Positions 1 to 5,916 of a DNA stretch of 8,387 bases are shown piece by piece (the first letter of the stretch is position 1; every line of letters starts with the position of its first letter). The stretch covers positions 1 to 8,387 of the forward strand of contig JACRBO010000308.1 in NCBI GenBank assembly GCA_016219235.1, in the 5' to 3' direction. This DNA is from Chloroflexota bacterium. Lineage in GTDB: Bacteria; Chloroflexota; Anaerolineae; Fen-1058. The notes under the pieces were generated by a model that searched no databases, was not told where the DNA came from, and saw nothing but the letters and a program-made list of their open reading frames with translations. The translations under genes and the position numbers were made by a program.

Positions 1-437
1 AAACCGGACAGCGCGACGACGGGCGGCTGCAATTCCTTGATCTTCTCGACAAAGGTGGCAATCGGCACATCGACGCCCAGGTCCGTGACCTGGAAGCCAT
101 TCACGTCCAGCATGAAATTCACGATGTCCTTGCCGATGTCGTGAATGTCGCCCTTGACCGTGCCCAGCACCACCCGGGCGCCCTGTTTCGCGCCGGCGGC
201 CTGCTGAATGCGCGGCTTTACTTCCGCCGAGATCGACTTTAGGATCTCACCGGCCAGAATCAGTTCGGGGATGAAGTACTCACCCGCCTCAAAGCGTTGG
301 CCGACGACGCTCATCGCCGCGCGGCAATCCTCCAGAATTCCGACGGGGTCCGCGCCCTGATCAAGCATGTTCTTGATGAGCGCGAGCGCCTGCTCTTCCT
401 CCATATCCGCAATAAACTGAACCAACTGCTCTGACAT
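1..437 (-). CDS. Corrinoid (B12-binding) methyl-carrier protein, MtbC/MttC-like, C-terminus cut by window edge
   Basis: This protein carries a methyl group on a cobalamin cofactor between a substrate methyltransferase and the folate methyltransferase encoded just upstream of it. The first 145 residues are visible. Residues 1-85 form the helical cap domain typical of MetH-like corrinoid proteins (YFIPELILAGEI at 54-65). From about residue 88 the Rossmann-type B12-binding domain begins with GDIHDIGKDIV; D97, H99 and G102 form the DxHxxG motif and H99 is the expected lower cobalt ligand. ALSG at 142-145, where the window ends, is the start of the conserved serine-containing loop. The ATG at 437-435 is preceded by AAGGAG (449-444) with 6 bases of spacing. 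It is the last visible gene of a minus-strand run with the MtgA-like and RACo genes. The fold and corrinoid role are firm; the substrate is unknown. About 65-70 C-terminal residues should lie beyond the window. Confidence 0.93.
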   Translation of the reverse strand, partial: MSEQLVQFIADMEEEQALALIKNMLDQGADPVGILEDCRAAMSVVGQRFEAGEYFIPELILAGEILKSISAEVKPRIQQAAGAKQGARVVLGTVKGDIHDIGKDIVNFMLDVNGFQVTDLGVDVPIATFVEKIKELQPPVVALSG

Positions 438-513
438 GTTTCGCTCCTTGTGGGTGAATGGGGTCAGGGTCGATTAACGAACAGCGCAGCGTTCCACGCT
501 GTCAAGGGCAGAA

Positions 514-1317
514 TTATTTGGGCGCTTCGAGCAGCCCCTTACGAAAAGCGCGCGTATAGTTGAGGCAATGCTTGTCCGTGCCTAATAATAGATCGGTGGC
601 GAACAAGGCGGCCTTCAACTCCCGATCGTTCGGATCGATGATGGCGGTGTCCATGCCGGCAGCCACGGCCAGTGTGAGGAACGTGCGATTGACCAACGAT
701 CGAACTGGCAGCCCGAACGAGACGTTGCTCAGACCCAGCGAGATGTGCGCCTTTGGAAACTCAGCATGCACCGCGCGGATCGTGTCCAGCGTCATGCGGC
801 CCGCATCGGTGTTGGTCGCGATCGTCATCACCAGCGCATCAACGTACACTTTCTCGTCGGGCAAGTTGACCGCGCGCGTGGCCTCGAACAACTTGCGCGC
901 CACCGTCAGGCGACCATCCACATCGGCGGGAATGCCTTTGTCGTCCATCGCCAGCGCGATCACTTCGCAGCCATGCTGTGCCACGATTGGCAGCACGTTG
1001 TTCAAGCGATCGGGTTCACCGCTGATCGAATTGATCATGGGCGTCTTCTTCACCGCGCTCATTGCCGCCGCCAATGCTTTGGGGTTCGCGCTGTCGAGAC
1101 ACAGCGTGACATCCGTGACGTCTTGAATCAAACCGATGAGCCACAACAGATCGTCCACTTCGCGATCGGGATGCGTGCCCGCGTTGACGTCGAGCCAGTG
1201 CGCGCCGCCGTCCACTTGCTTCTTCGCCAGGTTTTGAATGAACTCCGCGTCGCGATTGGCAATCGCCGCCGCGACCGTCTTGCGCGTGCCGTTGATCTTT
1301 TCGCCGATGATTTTCAT
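514..1317 (-). CDS. Pterin-binding methyltransferase, MtgA/AcsE-like (methyl-corrinoid protein:tetrahydrofolate methyltransferase)
   Basis: Predicted to move a methyl group between a corrinoid protein and tetrahydrofolate in the cytoplasm. The 267-residue protein is a complete DHPS-like TIM barrel of the length usual for AcsE (MeTr) and MtgA. Visible signatures are GEKING (5-10), LDVNAG (42-47), CLDSAN (73-78), INSISGE (95-101) and GLSNVSFG (195-202). D75, N96, D160 and N198 fall at or next to the positions of the pterin-binding and catalytic residues known in Moorella MeTr, so the active site appears intact. There is no zinc-binding His/Cys motif of the MtbA/MtaA type, so folate rather than coenzyme M is the expected methyl acceptor. 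The ATG at 1317 follows AGGAGG (1327-1322) at 4 bases. It lies between the RACo gene (89 bases away) and the corrinoid protein gene (76 bases away). The exact direction and partner (glycine betaine, methylamine, methoxy compound, CFeSP) cannot be settled from the sequence. Confidence 0.88.
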   Translation of the reverse strand: MKIIGEKINGTRKTVAAAIANRDAEFIQNLAKKQVDGGAHWLDVNAGTHPDREVDDLLWLIGLIQDVTDVTLCLDSANPKALAAAMSAVKKTPMINSISGEPDRLNNVLPIVAQHGCEVIALAMDDKGIPADVDGRLTVARKLFEATRAVNLPDEKVYVDALVMTIATNTDAGRMTLDTIRAVHAEFPKAHISLGLSNVSFGLPVRSLVNRTFLTLAVAAGMDTAIIDPNDRELKAALFATDLLLGTDKHCLNYTRAFRKGLLEAPK

Positions 1318-1336
1318 GTGCCCTCCTGGGTGTGTC

Positions 1337-1399
1337 AGACCTCGGAGGTTTTGCCCATTCCGCTTCGTTGCGGGTTGCTTCGCAAAACCTCCGAGGTCT
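1337..1399. repeat. Perfect 18-bp inverted repeat, REP-like hairpin between RACo and MtgA-like genes
   Basis: The arms agacctcggaggttttgc (1337-1354) and gcaaaacctccgaggtct (1382-1399) are exact reverse complements, separated by 27 bases. The loop holds a second small stem, ccgc (1360-1363) with gcgg (1370-1373). The element fills most of the 89-base gap, starts about 10 bases upstream of the AGGAGG ribosome site of the MtgA-like gene on the transcript, and would fold in RNA from either strand. On the plus strand it is followed by four T residues, but no gene on that strand ends here. It looks like a dispersed palindromic repeat; the copy number in the genome is unknown. Confidence 0.85.
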
Positions 1400-1406
1400 T
1401 TTAAGT

Positions 1407-3236
1407 CTATGATTTCGGAAACAACATCGACATGGCAAAGCGGCTGTTGAAGCCATCCTGCGTCGTCAATTCAATGTAGCCCGTGCGTTTCATGATCTGC
1501 TGCGCGCGCTGGCGTTCCTTCAACGACAACAGCGCCATCTTCGCGCCGACACCCGCCGCATTGCCCACCTGCACATACTTCGCGTTGGGCAGGCGTGGCA
1601 ATAAGCCAATGGCCAGGGCGCTGTTTAGATCGAGATACGATCCGAACGCGCCCGCCACGATGACTTCTTCCACGTCTTCAGGCGCAGTGTGGGTCGCCAC
1701 CATCAGCGTCTCCAGCCCTGACGAGATCGCGCCCTTGGCGAGTTGAATCTCATTCACATCCGCCTGCGTGATGACGATCTCGCGCCCGGTGCCGCTGATC
1801 TCGGCCGAAGCCAACACGAATTCCCAACCATGCTCGTTTTTGCGAACGCCGGGCGCTTCGCGGTTTATCCGCCCCCGATTGTTGATCACGCCCGATCGGT
1901 ACATCTCCGCAATCGCGTCCACGATGCCCGAGCCGCACACGCCCACCGGCGGCGCGTCGCCAATCGTCTTGATCTGCACGCCCGCGTCAGTGATCTTGAC
2001 AGCCTCGATCGCGCCCGTCGCAGCCCGCATGCCATCGCGGATATGCGCGCCTTCAAACGCTGGACCGGAGGCGCACGAGGCCGAGGTCAAGGTTTTCTCG
2101 TCGGGCCTGAGCAGCGCAATCTCGGTGTTGGTGCCGATGTCCACGCCGACGGCCACATATGGCTTCCGATCGAGATCGCTGCCGAGGATCATCGCGACGT
2201 GATCGGCGCCGACGAAACCACCGATGCACGGCAGCACGTGCACGTATGCGCCCGCCGCAACATCCAAATCGATCTCGCGTGCCTTTACATCCAGCGCAGT
2301 GCTGGTGGCGGCCACAAACGGCGACACCGAAAGTTGATGCACGGGCAGATCAAGCAAGAGGTGCGTCATCGCCGTATTGCCCACGATGCAGGCTTCGGCG
2401 ATTTGTTCCTGGGCCACCCCGGCCTGAAAAGCGAGCGCGACGATCAGGTTGTTAAGGCCTTCGCGCACGACGCGCGCCAGTTCCGACGAGCCATCGTCGT
2501 TTCGCGTGGCGTGTACCATGCGGCTGATCACGTCTTCGCCGTAACCGATCTGCGGGTTCATGATGCCGTTGGCGGCCAGTTCCTCGCCCGTTTCCAGATC
2601 GACCAGGTAACCCGCGATCTTGGTCGTGCCCAGATCGACGGCAAAGCCGATCGGTTTGCGGCCGGGCGCTTCAAAGCCCACGATTTCGTTATTGCGCGCG
2701 TACACCGTTAAGCGCCAATTGGCGCGCCGCGCCAGCGGTGAAAGTGTGCGCACCACCGCCGGTTCGGCGAACCACTTGCGCTGGCCGTGCGTGGTCTCCA
2801 GGGCGTCGATGATGCGATCGAGATCGGAACGCAGATCGTAGAGGGTCGGCTCCGGCACCTCGATCTCGTAGGCGTGCACGGCGGCTTCGATCTGCATCTG
2901 GCGCGAGACGCCGCTCACTTGCAAACGCTGATCGGTGACGAGCGAGGCTTTGGGCACATGGACTTTGACATCGCTATAGATCTGGCAGCGACAGGCGAGG
3001 CGTTGGCCTGAAGAAATCTCCAGTTGGGACAAATAACGGCGATCAGCATCGACGGGCGGCGTCACGCTGCCCGACATGATCACTACGCGACAGCGGCCGC
3101 AGGTGCCCTCGCCGCCGCAGACCGAGGCCAACCCGATGCCCGCCTGCCGCGCCGCATCGAGCAAGTCCGTACCAGGCTTTACCTGGACGCGCTTGCCGAT
3201 CGGTTCAAAATCGATTTCAAACGTGCTGGCTCCCAT
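1407..3236 (-). CDS. Corrinoid activation protein, RACo/RamA-like (2Fe-2S ferredoxin + ASKHA/DUF4445)
   Basis: Reductive activator that returns inactive Co(II) corrinoid proteins to Co(I), driven by ATP in characterised relatives. Numbering from the upstream ATG at 3242 (611 residues), an N-terminal 2Fe-2S domain (about 5-98) has C42, C48, C51 and C84 in the C-x5-C-x2-C...C arrangement. A linker domain covers about 100-195. The actin-like ASKHA core follows, with DLGTTK (203-208), VGNTAMTHL (287-295), VGVDIGTNTEIAL (365-377), SCASGPAFEGAHI (389-401), GVCGSGIVDA (434-443), VAGAFGSYLDL (529-539) and GNAAGVGAKMAL (560-571). This is the RACo layout, not the archaeal RamA one with C-terminal 4Fe-4S clusters. 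I prefer the ATG at 3236 (609 residues, beginning MGASTFEIDF) because AAGGA at 3246-3242 then has 5 bases of spacing; from the ATG at 3242 it would touch the start codon. The neighbouring corrinoid protein is the likely client. Confidence 0.93.
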   Translation of the reverse strand: MGASTFEIDFEPIGKRVQVKPGTDLLDAARQAGIGLASVCGGEGTCGRCRVVIMSGSVTPPVDADRRYLSQLEISSGQRLACRCQIYSDVKVHVPKASLVTDQRLQVSGVSRQMQIEAAVHAYEIEVPEPTLYDLRSDLDRIIDALETTHGQRKWFAEPAVVRTLSPLARRANWRLTVYARNNEIVGFEAPGRKPIGFAVDLGTTKIAGYLVDLETGEELAANGIMNPQIGYGEDVISRMVHATRNDDGSSELARVVREGLNNLIVALAFQAGVAQEQIAEACIVGNTAMTHLLLDLPVHQLSVSPFVAATSTALDVKAREIDLDVAAGAYVHVLPCIGGFVGADHVAMILGSDLDRKPYVAVGVDIGTNTEIALLRPDEKTLTSASCASGPAFEGAHIRDGMRAATGAIEAVKITDAGVQIKTIGDAPPVGVCGSGIVDAIAEMYRSGVINNRGRINREAPGVRKNEHGWEFVLASAEISGTGREIVITQADVNEIQLAKGAISSGLETLMVATHTAPEDVEEVIVAGAFGSYLDLNSALAIGLLPRLPNAKYVQVGNAAGVGAKMALLSLKERQRAQQIMKRTGYIELTTQDGFNSRFAMSMLFPKS

Positions 3237-3241
3237 GTCCA

Positions 3242-3246
3242 TCCTT
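3242..3246 (-). promoter_or_regulatory. Ribosome binding site deciding the RACo start
   Basis: Read on the minus strand the sequence is AAGGA-TGGAC-ATG. Five bases of spacing to the ATG at 3236 is normal, while the ATG at 3242 overlaps the end of the motif. This favours the shorter start by two codons. Confidence 0.55.
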
Positions 3247-3263
3247 CAGCACAGATTTTTCGT

Positions 3264-3451
3264 CCACGAATTCACACGAATCTTCGCTAATTGTTCTTGC
3301 GCAGTTTCGGGCGGATTTCGATCTCCGTCAGCGTGGGGCGAGTATGGCGGCACCGGCCCACCCGCGCCTGGCGCGGGGTATGGGCAAACTCGCCCTACTG
3401 CGCAGCGTCAGTCATTCATCTTCATTCGCGGAGATTCGTGAAGATTCGTGG
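3264..3451. repeat. Nested inverted-repeat element in the gap between DUF1638 and RACo genes
   Basis: The 215-221 base gap between the two minus-strand genes holds no gene that I can support. Instead it holds concentric inverted repeats. The outer arms are 3264-3287 and 3428-3451 (20 of 24 positions complementary, built on attcgtg blocks). Next come tgcgcag (3298-3304) with ctgcgca (3398-3404), then gggcgagt (3336-3343) with actcgccc (3388-3395), then gccca (3356-3360) with tgggc (3381-3385). At the centre is cccgcgcc (3361-3368) with ggcgcggg (3370-3377), a very stable short hairpin. The arrangement suggests either a cruciform-forming dispersed element or one repeat inserted into another. 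It would split the transcript between DUF1638 and RACo. Confidence 0.75.
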
Positions 3452-3457
3452 ATCGTG

Positions 3458-4195
3458 TTATCTGGTAAACATCTCATAAGTAATGGTCTCGCCCGGCGGC
3501 ACGACGACGAACTCATCGTCCCACGGCCCGGCGATCATCTTCTGCACCAGCGCGGGCGAACCGTCGATCTCTTCGTAGCGCAGGTCAAACTTCTCGCTGG
3601 CGCGGCGCGCGTAGTCGCGATACTGATCGAGGTTGTAGTCGCCGGTATTGATGAAAGCCAATCGGGTGTAGTTCTTCAGCGTCAACTTCATCATCCGCAT
3701 GGCTTTGGCTTCGCCATACTTAGCCACCAGTTTGTCGTGCTCAGAAAACGGACTATCGCCCACCTCGATCCAGCCTTTGGTCAGATAGTAGGTGCCGGGT
3801 TCTTTGCTGGATTGTTGTTTGTAGGCAGCGCACGAGCCGAGGAAGATGGCAATGCAATCATCGGAGCGTGAGACGACCAGCGTGGCCGTCGTGGCGTGCA
3901 AGCCGACGACTGCCATCGAACACAGCCCATAGCCGAGAATGACGACTTCAGCGGACTGGCTGGCTTCGTCGATTTTGTCTTGCAGGGCGCGCTTCAAATT
4001 CTGCGGACGCAGGTGCAGGCCAAAGTCGAGGACTTCGCAGGGGACATCCGGCGGTAGAAACGACCGCAGCTCTTCGATGACGGTCGCGCACGCGATCACC
4101 CGGCGACGGATTTCGCCGCGGCGGCAGACGCTGTACAGGTGCAACCAGCGATCGAGTTCAGGCGGTTTGTCCATCAAGTTATAGTCGAAAGTCAT
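3458..4195 (-). CDS. DUF1638 domain protein
   Basis: A protein of unknown function that I assign to the DUF1638 family. Recognisable stretches, numbered from a possible GTG start at 4246 (262 residues), are RVIACATVIEEL (49-60), VVILGYGLCS, DDCIAIFLGSCAAY and GTYYLTKGWIEV. The conserved Cys residues in the first three stretches and the acidic and His residues around them could bind metal or a cofactor, but this is inference. The family core starts near residue 49, so the N-terminus is loose. The GTG at 4246 lies upstream of the best minus-strand promoter candidate, so I take the ATG at 4195 (245 residues); the ATG at 4174 is also possible. None of the three has a clear Shine-Dalgarno sequence. 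No signal peptide or membrane segment is visible, so it is probably cytoplasmic. From memory, DUF1638 genes often sit near corrinoid methyltransferase genes, which fits the RACo gene downstream. Confidence 0.8.
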   Translation of the reverse strand: MTFDYNLMDKPPELDRWLHLYSVCRRGEIRRRVIACATVIEELRSFLPPDVPCEVLDFGLHLRPQNLKRALQDKIDEASQSAEVVILGYGLCSMAVVGLHATTATLVVSRSDDCIAIFLGSCAAYKQQSSKEPGTYYLTKGWIEVGDSPFSEHDKLVAKYGEAKAMRMMKLTLKNYTRLAFINTGDYNLDQYRDYARRASEKFDLRYEEIDGSPALVQKMIAGPWDDEFVVVPPGETITYEMFTR

Positions 4196-4208
4196 TAGCC
4201 AGGCGCGT

Positions 4209-4239
4209 TTGATGTGTGGTAGAATGAAACCGTTATACT
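4209..4239 (+). promoter_or_regulatory. Candidate promoter for the GntR-corrinoid protein operon
   Basis: TTGATG (4209-4214) and TATACT (4234-4239) are 19 bases apart, giving a predicted start near 4246 and a leader of about 60 bases. The nine-base string gttatactt (4232-4240) recurs upstream of the YceI gene (5846-5854), which supports its use as a -10 region. It overlaps the minus-strand promoter candidate, so the two could not be occupied together. Confidence 0.3.
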
Positions 4240-4266
4240 TGTACACTTATCTAGGGAAGTCGTCAA
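4238..4266 (-). promoter_or_regulatory. Candidate promoter for the DUF1638 gene and the genes after it
   Basis: Read on the minus strand there is TTGACG (4266-4261), a 17-base spacer, and TACAAG (4243-4238). That is five and four matches out of six to the sigma-70 consensus. Transcription would start near 4231, downstream of the GTG at 4246 and upstream of the ATG at 4195. Confidence 0.35.
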
Positions 4267-4280
4267 GTGACAAATGTCAC
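4267..4280. promoter_or_regulatory. Perfect palindrome GTGACA-AA-TGTCAC, candidate operator
   Basis: A 6-2-6 perfect inverted repeat in the divergent control region. It matches the GTGA-N6-TCAC core recognised by CRP/FNR-family proteins, but it could equally serve the GntR protein encoded next door. Its centre (4273.5) lies about 42 bases upstream of the predicted minus-strand start, the position of a class II activator site, and about 28 bases into the predicted plus-strand leader, where a bound protein would block transcription. Confidence 0.5.
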
Positions 4281-4305
4281 GCCCAAACAGAATGACTGAA
4301 AAACC

Positions 4306-5079
4306 ATGACGCGGCGACCATCCGATCAGGTTCTAAAGCGTTCAGCCTCCATCGACAAGCAGTCTCACGAGCCGGCTTACCTCCAACTGGCTAACCTTCT
4401 GCGCCAGAACGTCGCGACTGGCGCGCTGCGCCCCGGCGATCAACTGCCCTCGGAGTCGCAGCTGTGCGATCGGTACGGCGTCAGCCCCATGACGGTGCGC
4501 CGCGCCATCAACCTGCTGGTTGATCAGGGTGTGGTCGTGGCCGAGCAAGGGCGCGGCACGTTCGTCAAGCCGGTAGCCATGGGCGCGGCTTCATTTCAAC
4601 TAGCCGAGTTGCAAACCCTCCTCAGCGACCCGGAACATACCAGCGTGCGGCTGCTGGAAACGCGCATCATCACCGCCGACGAACGTATCGCGCGGAAGCT
4701 CGCCATCCCGATCGGGCAGCGGACGATTTACATCCGCCGTTTGCTCCGCATGGACAACGAACCGGTCTTCTATCATCGCGAGTACCTCATCTATGATCCG
4801 ACCCGCCCCATCGTCGAATCGGAAATGGAAGTGACGGCGCTGCAACGTCTGTTCAGCGGCGCGGGCGAGACGATCTTGAAGCGCGGCGATCTCAGCGTGG
4901 AAGCGACGATTTTGACCGATGAAGAATCGCGCCTGCTGTGTGCGCCGCAGCCAATGGCGGCCTTCTGTTTGGAACATCTCTTTTACGATTTTGACGACAA
5001 ACCGATTAGCTGGGGGTGGTTCATCGGCCGCGCCGATCGACTGCGCTTCACCACGCGAGTCGGAGTAATGGCGGAATAA
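4306..5079 (+). CDS. GntR-family transcriptional regulator, HutC subfamily (wHTH + UTRA)
   Basis: A DNA-binding regulator of 257 residues, the usual size for the HutC subfamily. Residues 23-88 form the winged helix: PAYLQLANLLR, GALRPGDQLPSE, then the recognition helix region DRYGVSPMTVRRAINLL (55-71), ending in the wing GRGTFV (82-87). Residues about 95-250 form a UTRA ligand-binding domain, with IYIRRLLRMDNEPVFYHREYLI near 141-162 and the closing SWGWFIGRADRLRF. The ligand is unknown; by position it may be the methylated substrate or a product of the corrinoid pathway. It is divergent from the DUF1638-RACo-MtgA-like run and is followed after 35 bases by a corrinoid protein gene, so both arms are plausible targets. 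The ATG has no Shine-Dalgarno sequence, and a five-codon frame (4292-4309) ends across it. The first unit of a 14-base tandem repeat covers the stop codon. Confidence 0.93.
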   Translation: MTRRPSDQVLKRSASIDKQSHEPAYLQLANLLRQNVATGALRPGDQLPSESQLCDRYGVSPMTVRRAINLLVDQGVVVAEQGRGTFVKPVAMGAASFQLAELQTLLSDPEHTSVRLLETRIITADERIARKLAIPIGQRTIYIRRLLRMDNEPVFYHREYLIYDPTRPIVESEMEVTALQRLFSGAGETILKRGDLSVEATILTDEESRLLCAPQPMAAFCLEHLFYDFDDKPISWGWFIGRADRLRFTTRVGVMAE

Positions 5080-5103
5080 TTCCGGCGGAATAATTCCGGC
5101 GGA
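5070..5103. repeat. 14-bp tandem repeat (two full copies plus six bases) across the GntR stop codon
   Basis: The unit ggcggaataattcc occurs at 5070-5083 and 5084-5097, and the first six bases occur again at 5098-5103. Each unit contains the odd palindrome GGAAT-A-ATTCC. The first copy includes the last codons and stop of the GntR gene and the last leads into the ribosome site of the next gene. It may be a simple slippage duplication, or a paired protein-binding site. Confidence 0.9.
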
Positions 5104-5114
5104 GTGAGGCGACC

Positions 5115-5771
5115 ATGACGGACACGCGCGAACAATTGATCAACCTGCTGGCCGATCTGGAAGAAGACGAGGTCTTGCAGCTTGTGCACCAGCGCGTCGC
5201 GGCCGGCGATGATCCCTTGCAGATAATCGAAGATTGCAACGAGGGCATGCGGCTGGTGGGCGAGCGTTACGAGCGCGGCGATTTCTACGTCTCCGGCCTG
5301 ATCATGTCCGGTGAGATTTTCCGCGAGGTGGTGGAGTACGTTCAGCCGATGATCGAGCGGCAAACCAACGGGCAGAGTTCGGGGCGAGTATTAGTCGGCA
5401 CGGTCAGCGGCGACATTCACGACATCGGCAAGAACATGGTGGGCATGCTGCTGGCCTGTCACGGCTTTGATGTGATCGATCTGGGCGTGGATGTGCCGCC
5501 CGCCGAGTTTGCGGCTAAAACGCTCGAGATCAAACCCGACATCGTCGGCCTGTCCGGGCTGATCACATCGTCGTTTGAATCGATGCGGGCCACGGTCACT
5601 GTGTTGCGCGCCGAGGCCGACCAACATCAACTGGCCTTCCCCATCGTCATCGGCGGCGGCATGATCGACGAGCAAGTGTGCCGCTTCGTCGGGGCCGACT
5701 ACTGGGTCAACGATGCGATGAGCGGGGTGCGGTTGTGCCAGCGCCTGATGGCCGGGTCTGTGCCCCCGTGA
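5115..5771 (+). CDS. Second corrinoid (B12-binding) methyl-carrier protein
   Basis: A complete 218-residue corrinoid protein, the normal length for MtbC/MttC-type carriers. Residues 1-85 are the helical cap domain and about 90-215 the B12-binding domain. The DxHxxG motif is D100-I-H102-D-I-G105, with H102 the likely lower ligand. GLSGLITSS (145-153) and IGGGMI (179-184) are the later B12 loops. It aligns with the minus-strand carrier at 1-437 without gaps over the first 100 or so residues at an offset of three, so the two are paralogues. One difference stands out: the cap-domain YFIPEL of the first protein (54-59) is FYVSGL here (57-62), replacing a Pro-Glu pair. GAGG (5106-5109) stands 5 bases before the ATG. 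It shares an operon with the GntR regulator and not with the methyltransferase genes, so it may serve a different substrate enzyme or a sensing role. Confidence 0.93.
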   Translation: MTDTREQLINLLADLEEDEVLQLVHQRVAAGDDPLQIIEDCNEGMRLVGERYERGDFYVSGLIMSGEIFREVVEYVQPMIERQTNGQSSGRVLVGTVSGDIHDIGKNMVGMLLACHGFDVIDLGVDVPPAEFAAKTLEIKPDIVGLSGLITSSFESMRATVTVLRAEADQHQLAFPIVIGGGMIDEQVCRFVGADYWVNDAMSGVRLCQRLMAGSVPP

Positions 5772-5822
5772 ACAATAACCGCGTCAGGCCAACCGGGGCG
5801 CAAATTAAGAGTTGATAAGAGT

Positions 5823-5853
5823 TTGAGCCACTGCGCACAGCAGCTGTTATACT
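5823..5853 (+). promoter_or_regulatory. Candidate promoter for the YceI-domain gene
   Basis: TTGAGC (5823-5828) and TATACT (5848-5853) are 19 bases apart. Transcription would begin near 5860, almost exactly where the hairpin at 5862 begins. The gap of 154 bases after the corrinoid protein gene and the change of function support a new transcription unit here. Confidence 0.4.
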
Positions 5854-5861
5854 TCTTGGTG

Positions 5862-5892
5862 ACGGAGCATCCTGAAACGCGGGATGCTCCGT
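5862..5892 (+). other. Stable hairpin in the YceI leader
   Basis: acggagcatcc (5862-5872) and ggatgctccgt (5882-5892) are perfect 11-base complements around a 9-base loop. If the promoter upstream is used, the mRNA begins with this stem, which could protect the 5' end. It could also end readthrough from the corrinoid operon, but no T run follows it. It lies 33 bases before the start codon and leaves the ribosome site free. Confidence 0.75.
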
Positions 5893-5908
5893 TCCAATAT
5901 TGACTACC

Positions 5909-5916
5909 AAGGGGAG
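5909..5916 (+). promoter_or_regulatory. Ribosome binding site deciding the YceI start
   Basis: AAGGGGAG stands 9 bases before the ATG at 5926. An in-frame ATG at 5884 lies inside the second arm of the hairpin and lacks a ribosome site, so 5926 is chosen. Confidence 0.8.

Noticed and set aside
487..501. Small hairpin cagcg-ttcca-cgctg between the MtgA-like and corrinoid genes
   Set aside because: Five base pairs and no T run on either strand. It is too weak to call a terminator and could be chance in GC-rich DNA.
745..1404. Plus-strand frame opposite the MtgA-like gene
   Set aside because: It has no domain, it runs through the inverted repeat at 1337-1399, and the minus strand carries a methyltransferase with an intact active site.
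1743..2711. Long open frame (322 codons) on the plus strand inside the RACo gene
   Set aside because: It is antisense to a fully recognisable RACo protein. Its product is rich in Arg, His and Asp with no domain, as expected for the reverse of a GC-rich gene.
3264..3451. Possible CRISPR repeats or insertion-sequence ends, because attcgtg blocks recur
   Set aside because: The blocks are inverted and nested, not regularly spaced direct repeats, and no transposase or target duplication is present.
3291..3871. Plus-strand frames crossing the repeat at 3264-3451 into DUF1638
   Set aside because: They start in repeat DNA and continue antisense to DUF1638. No ribosome site or domain was seen.
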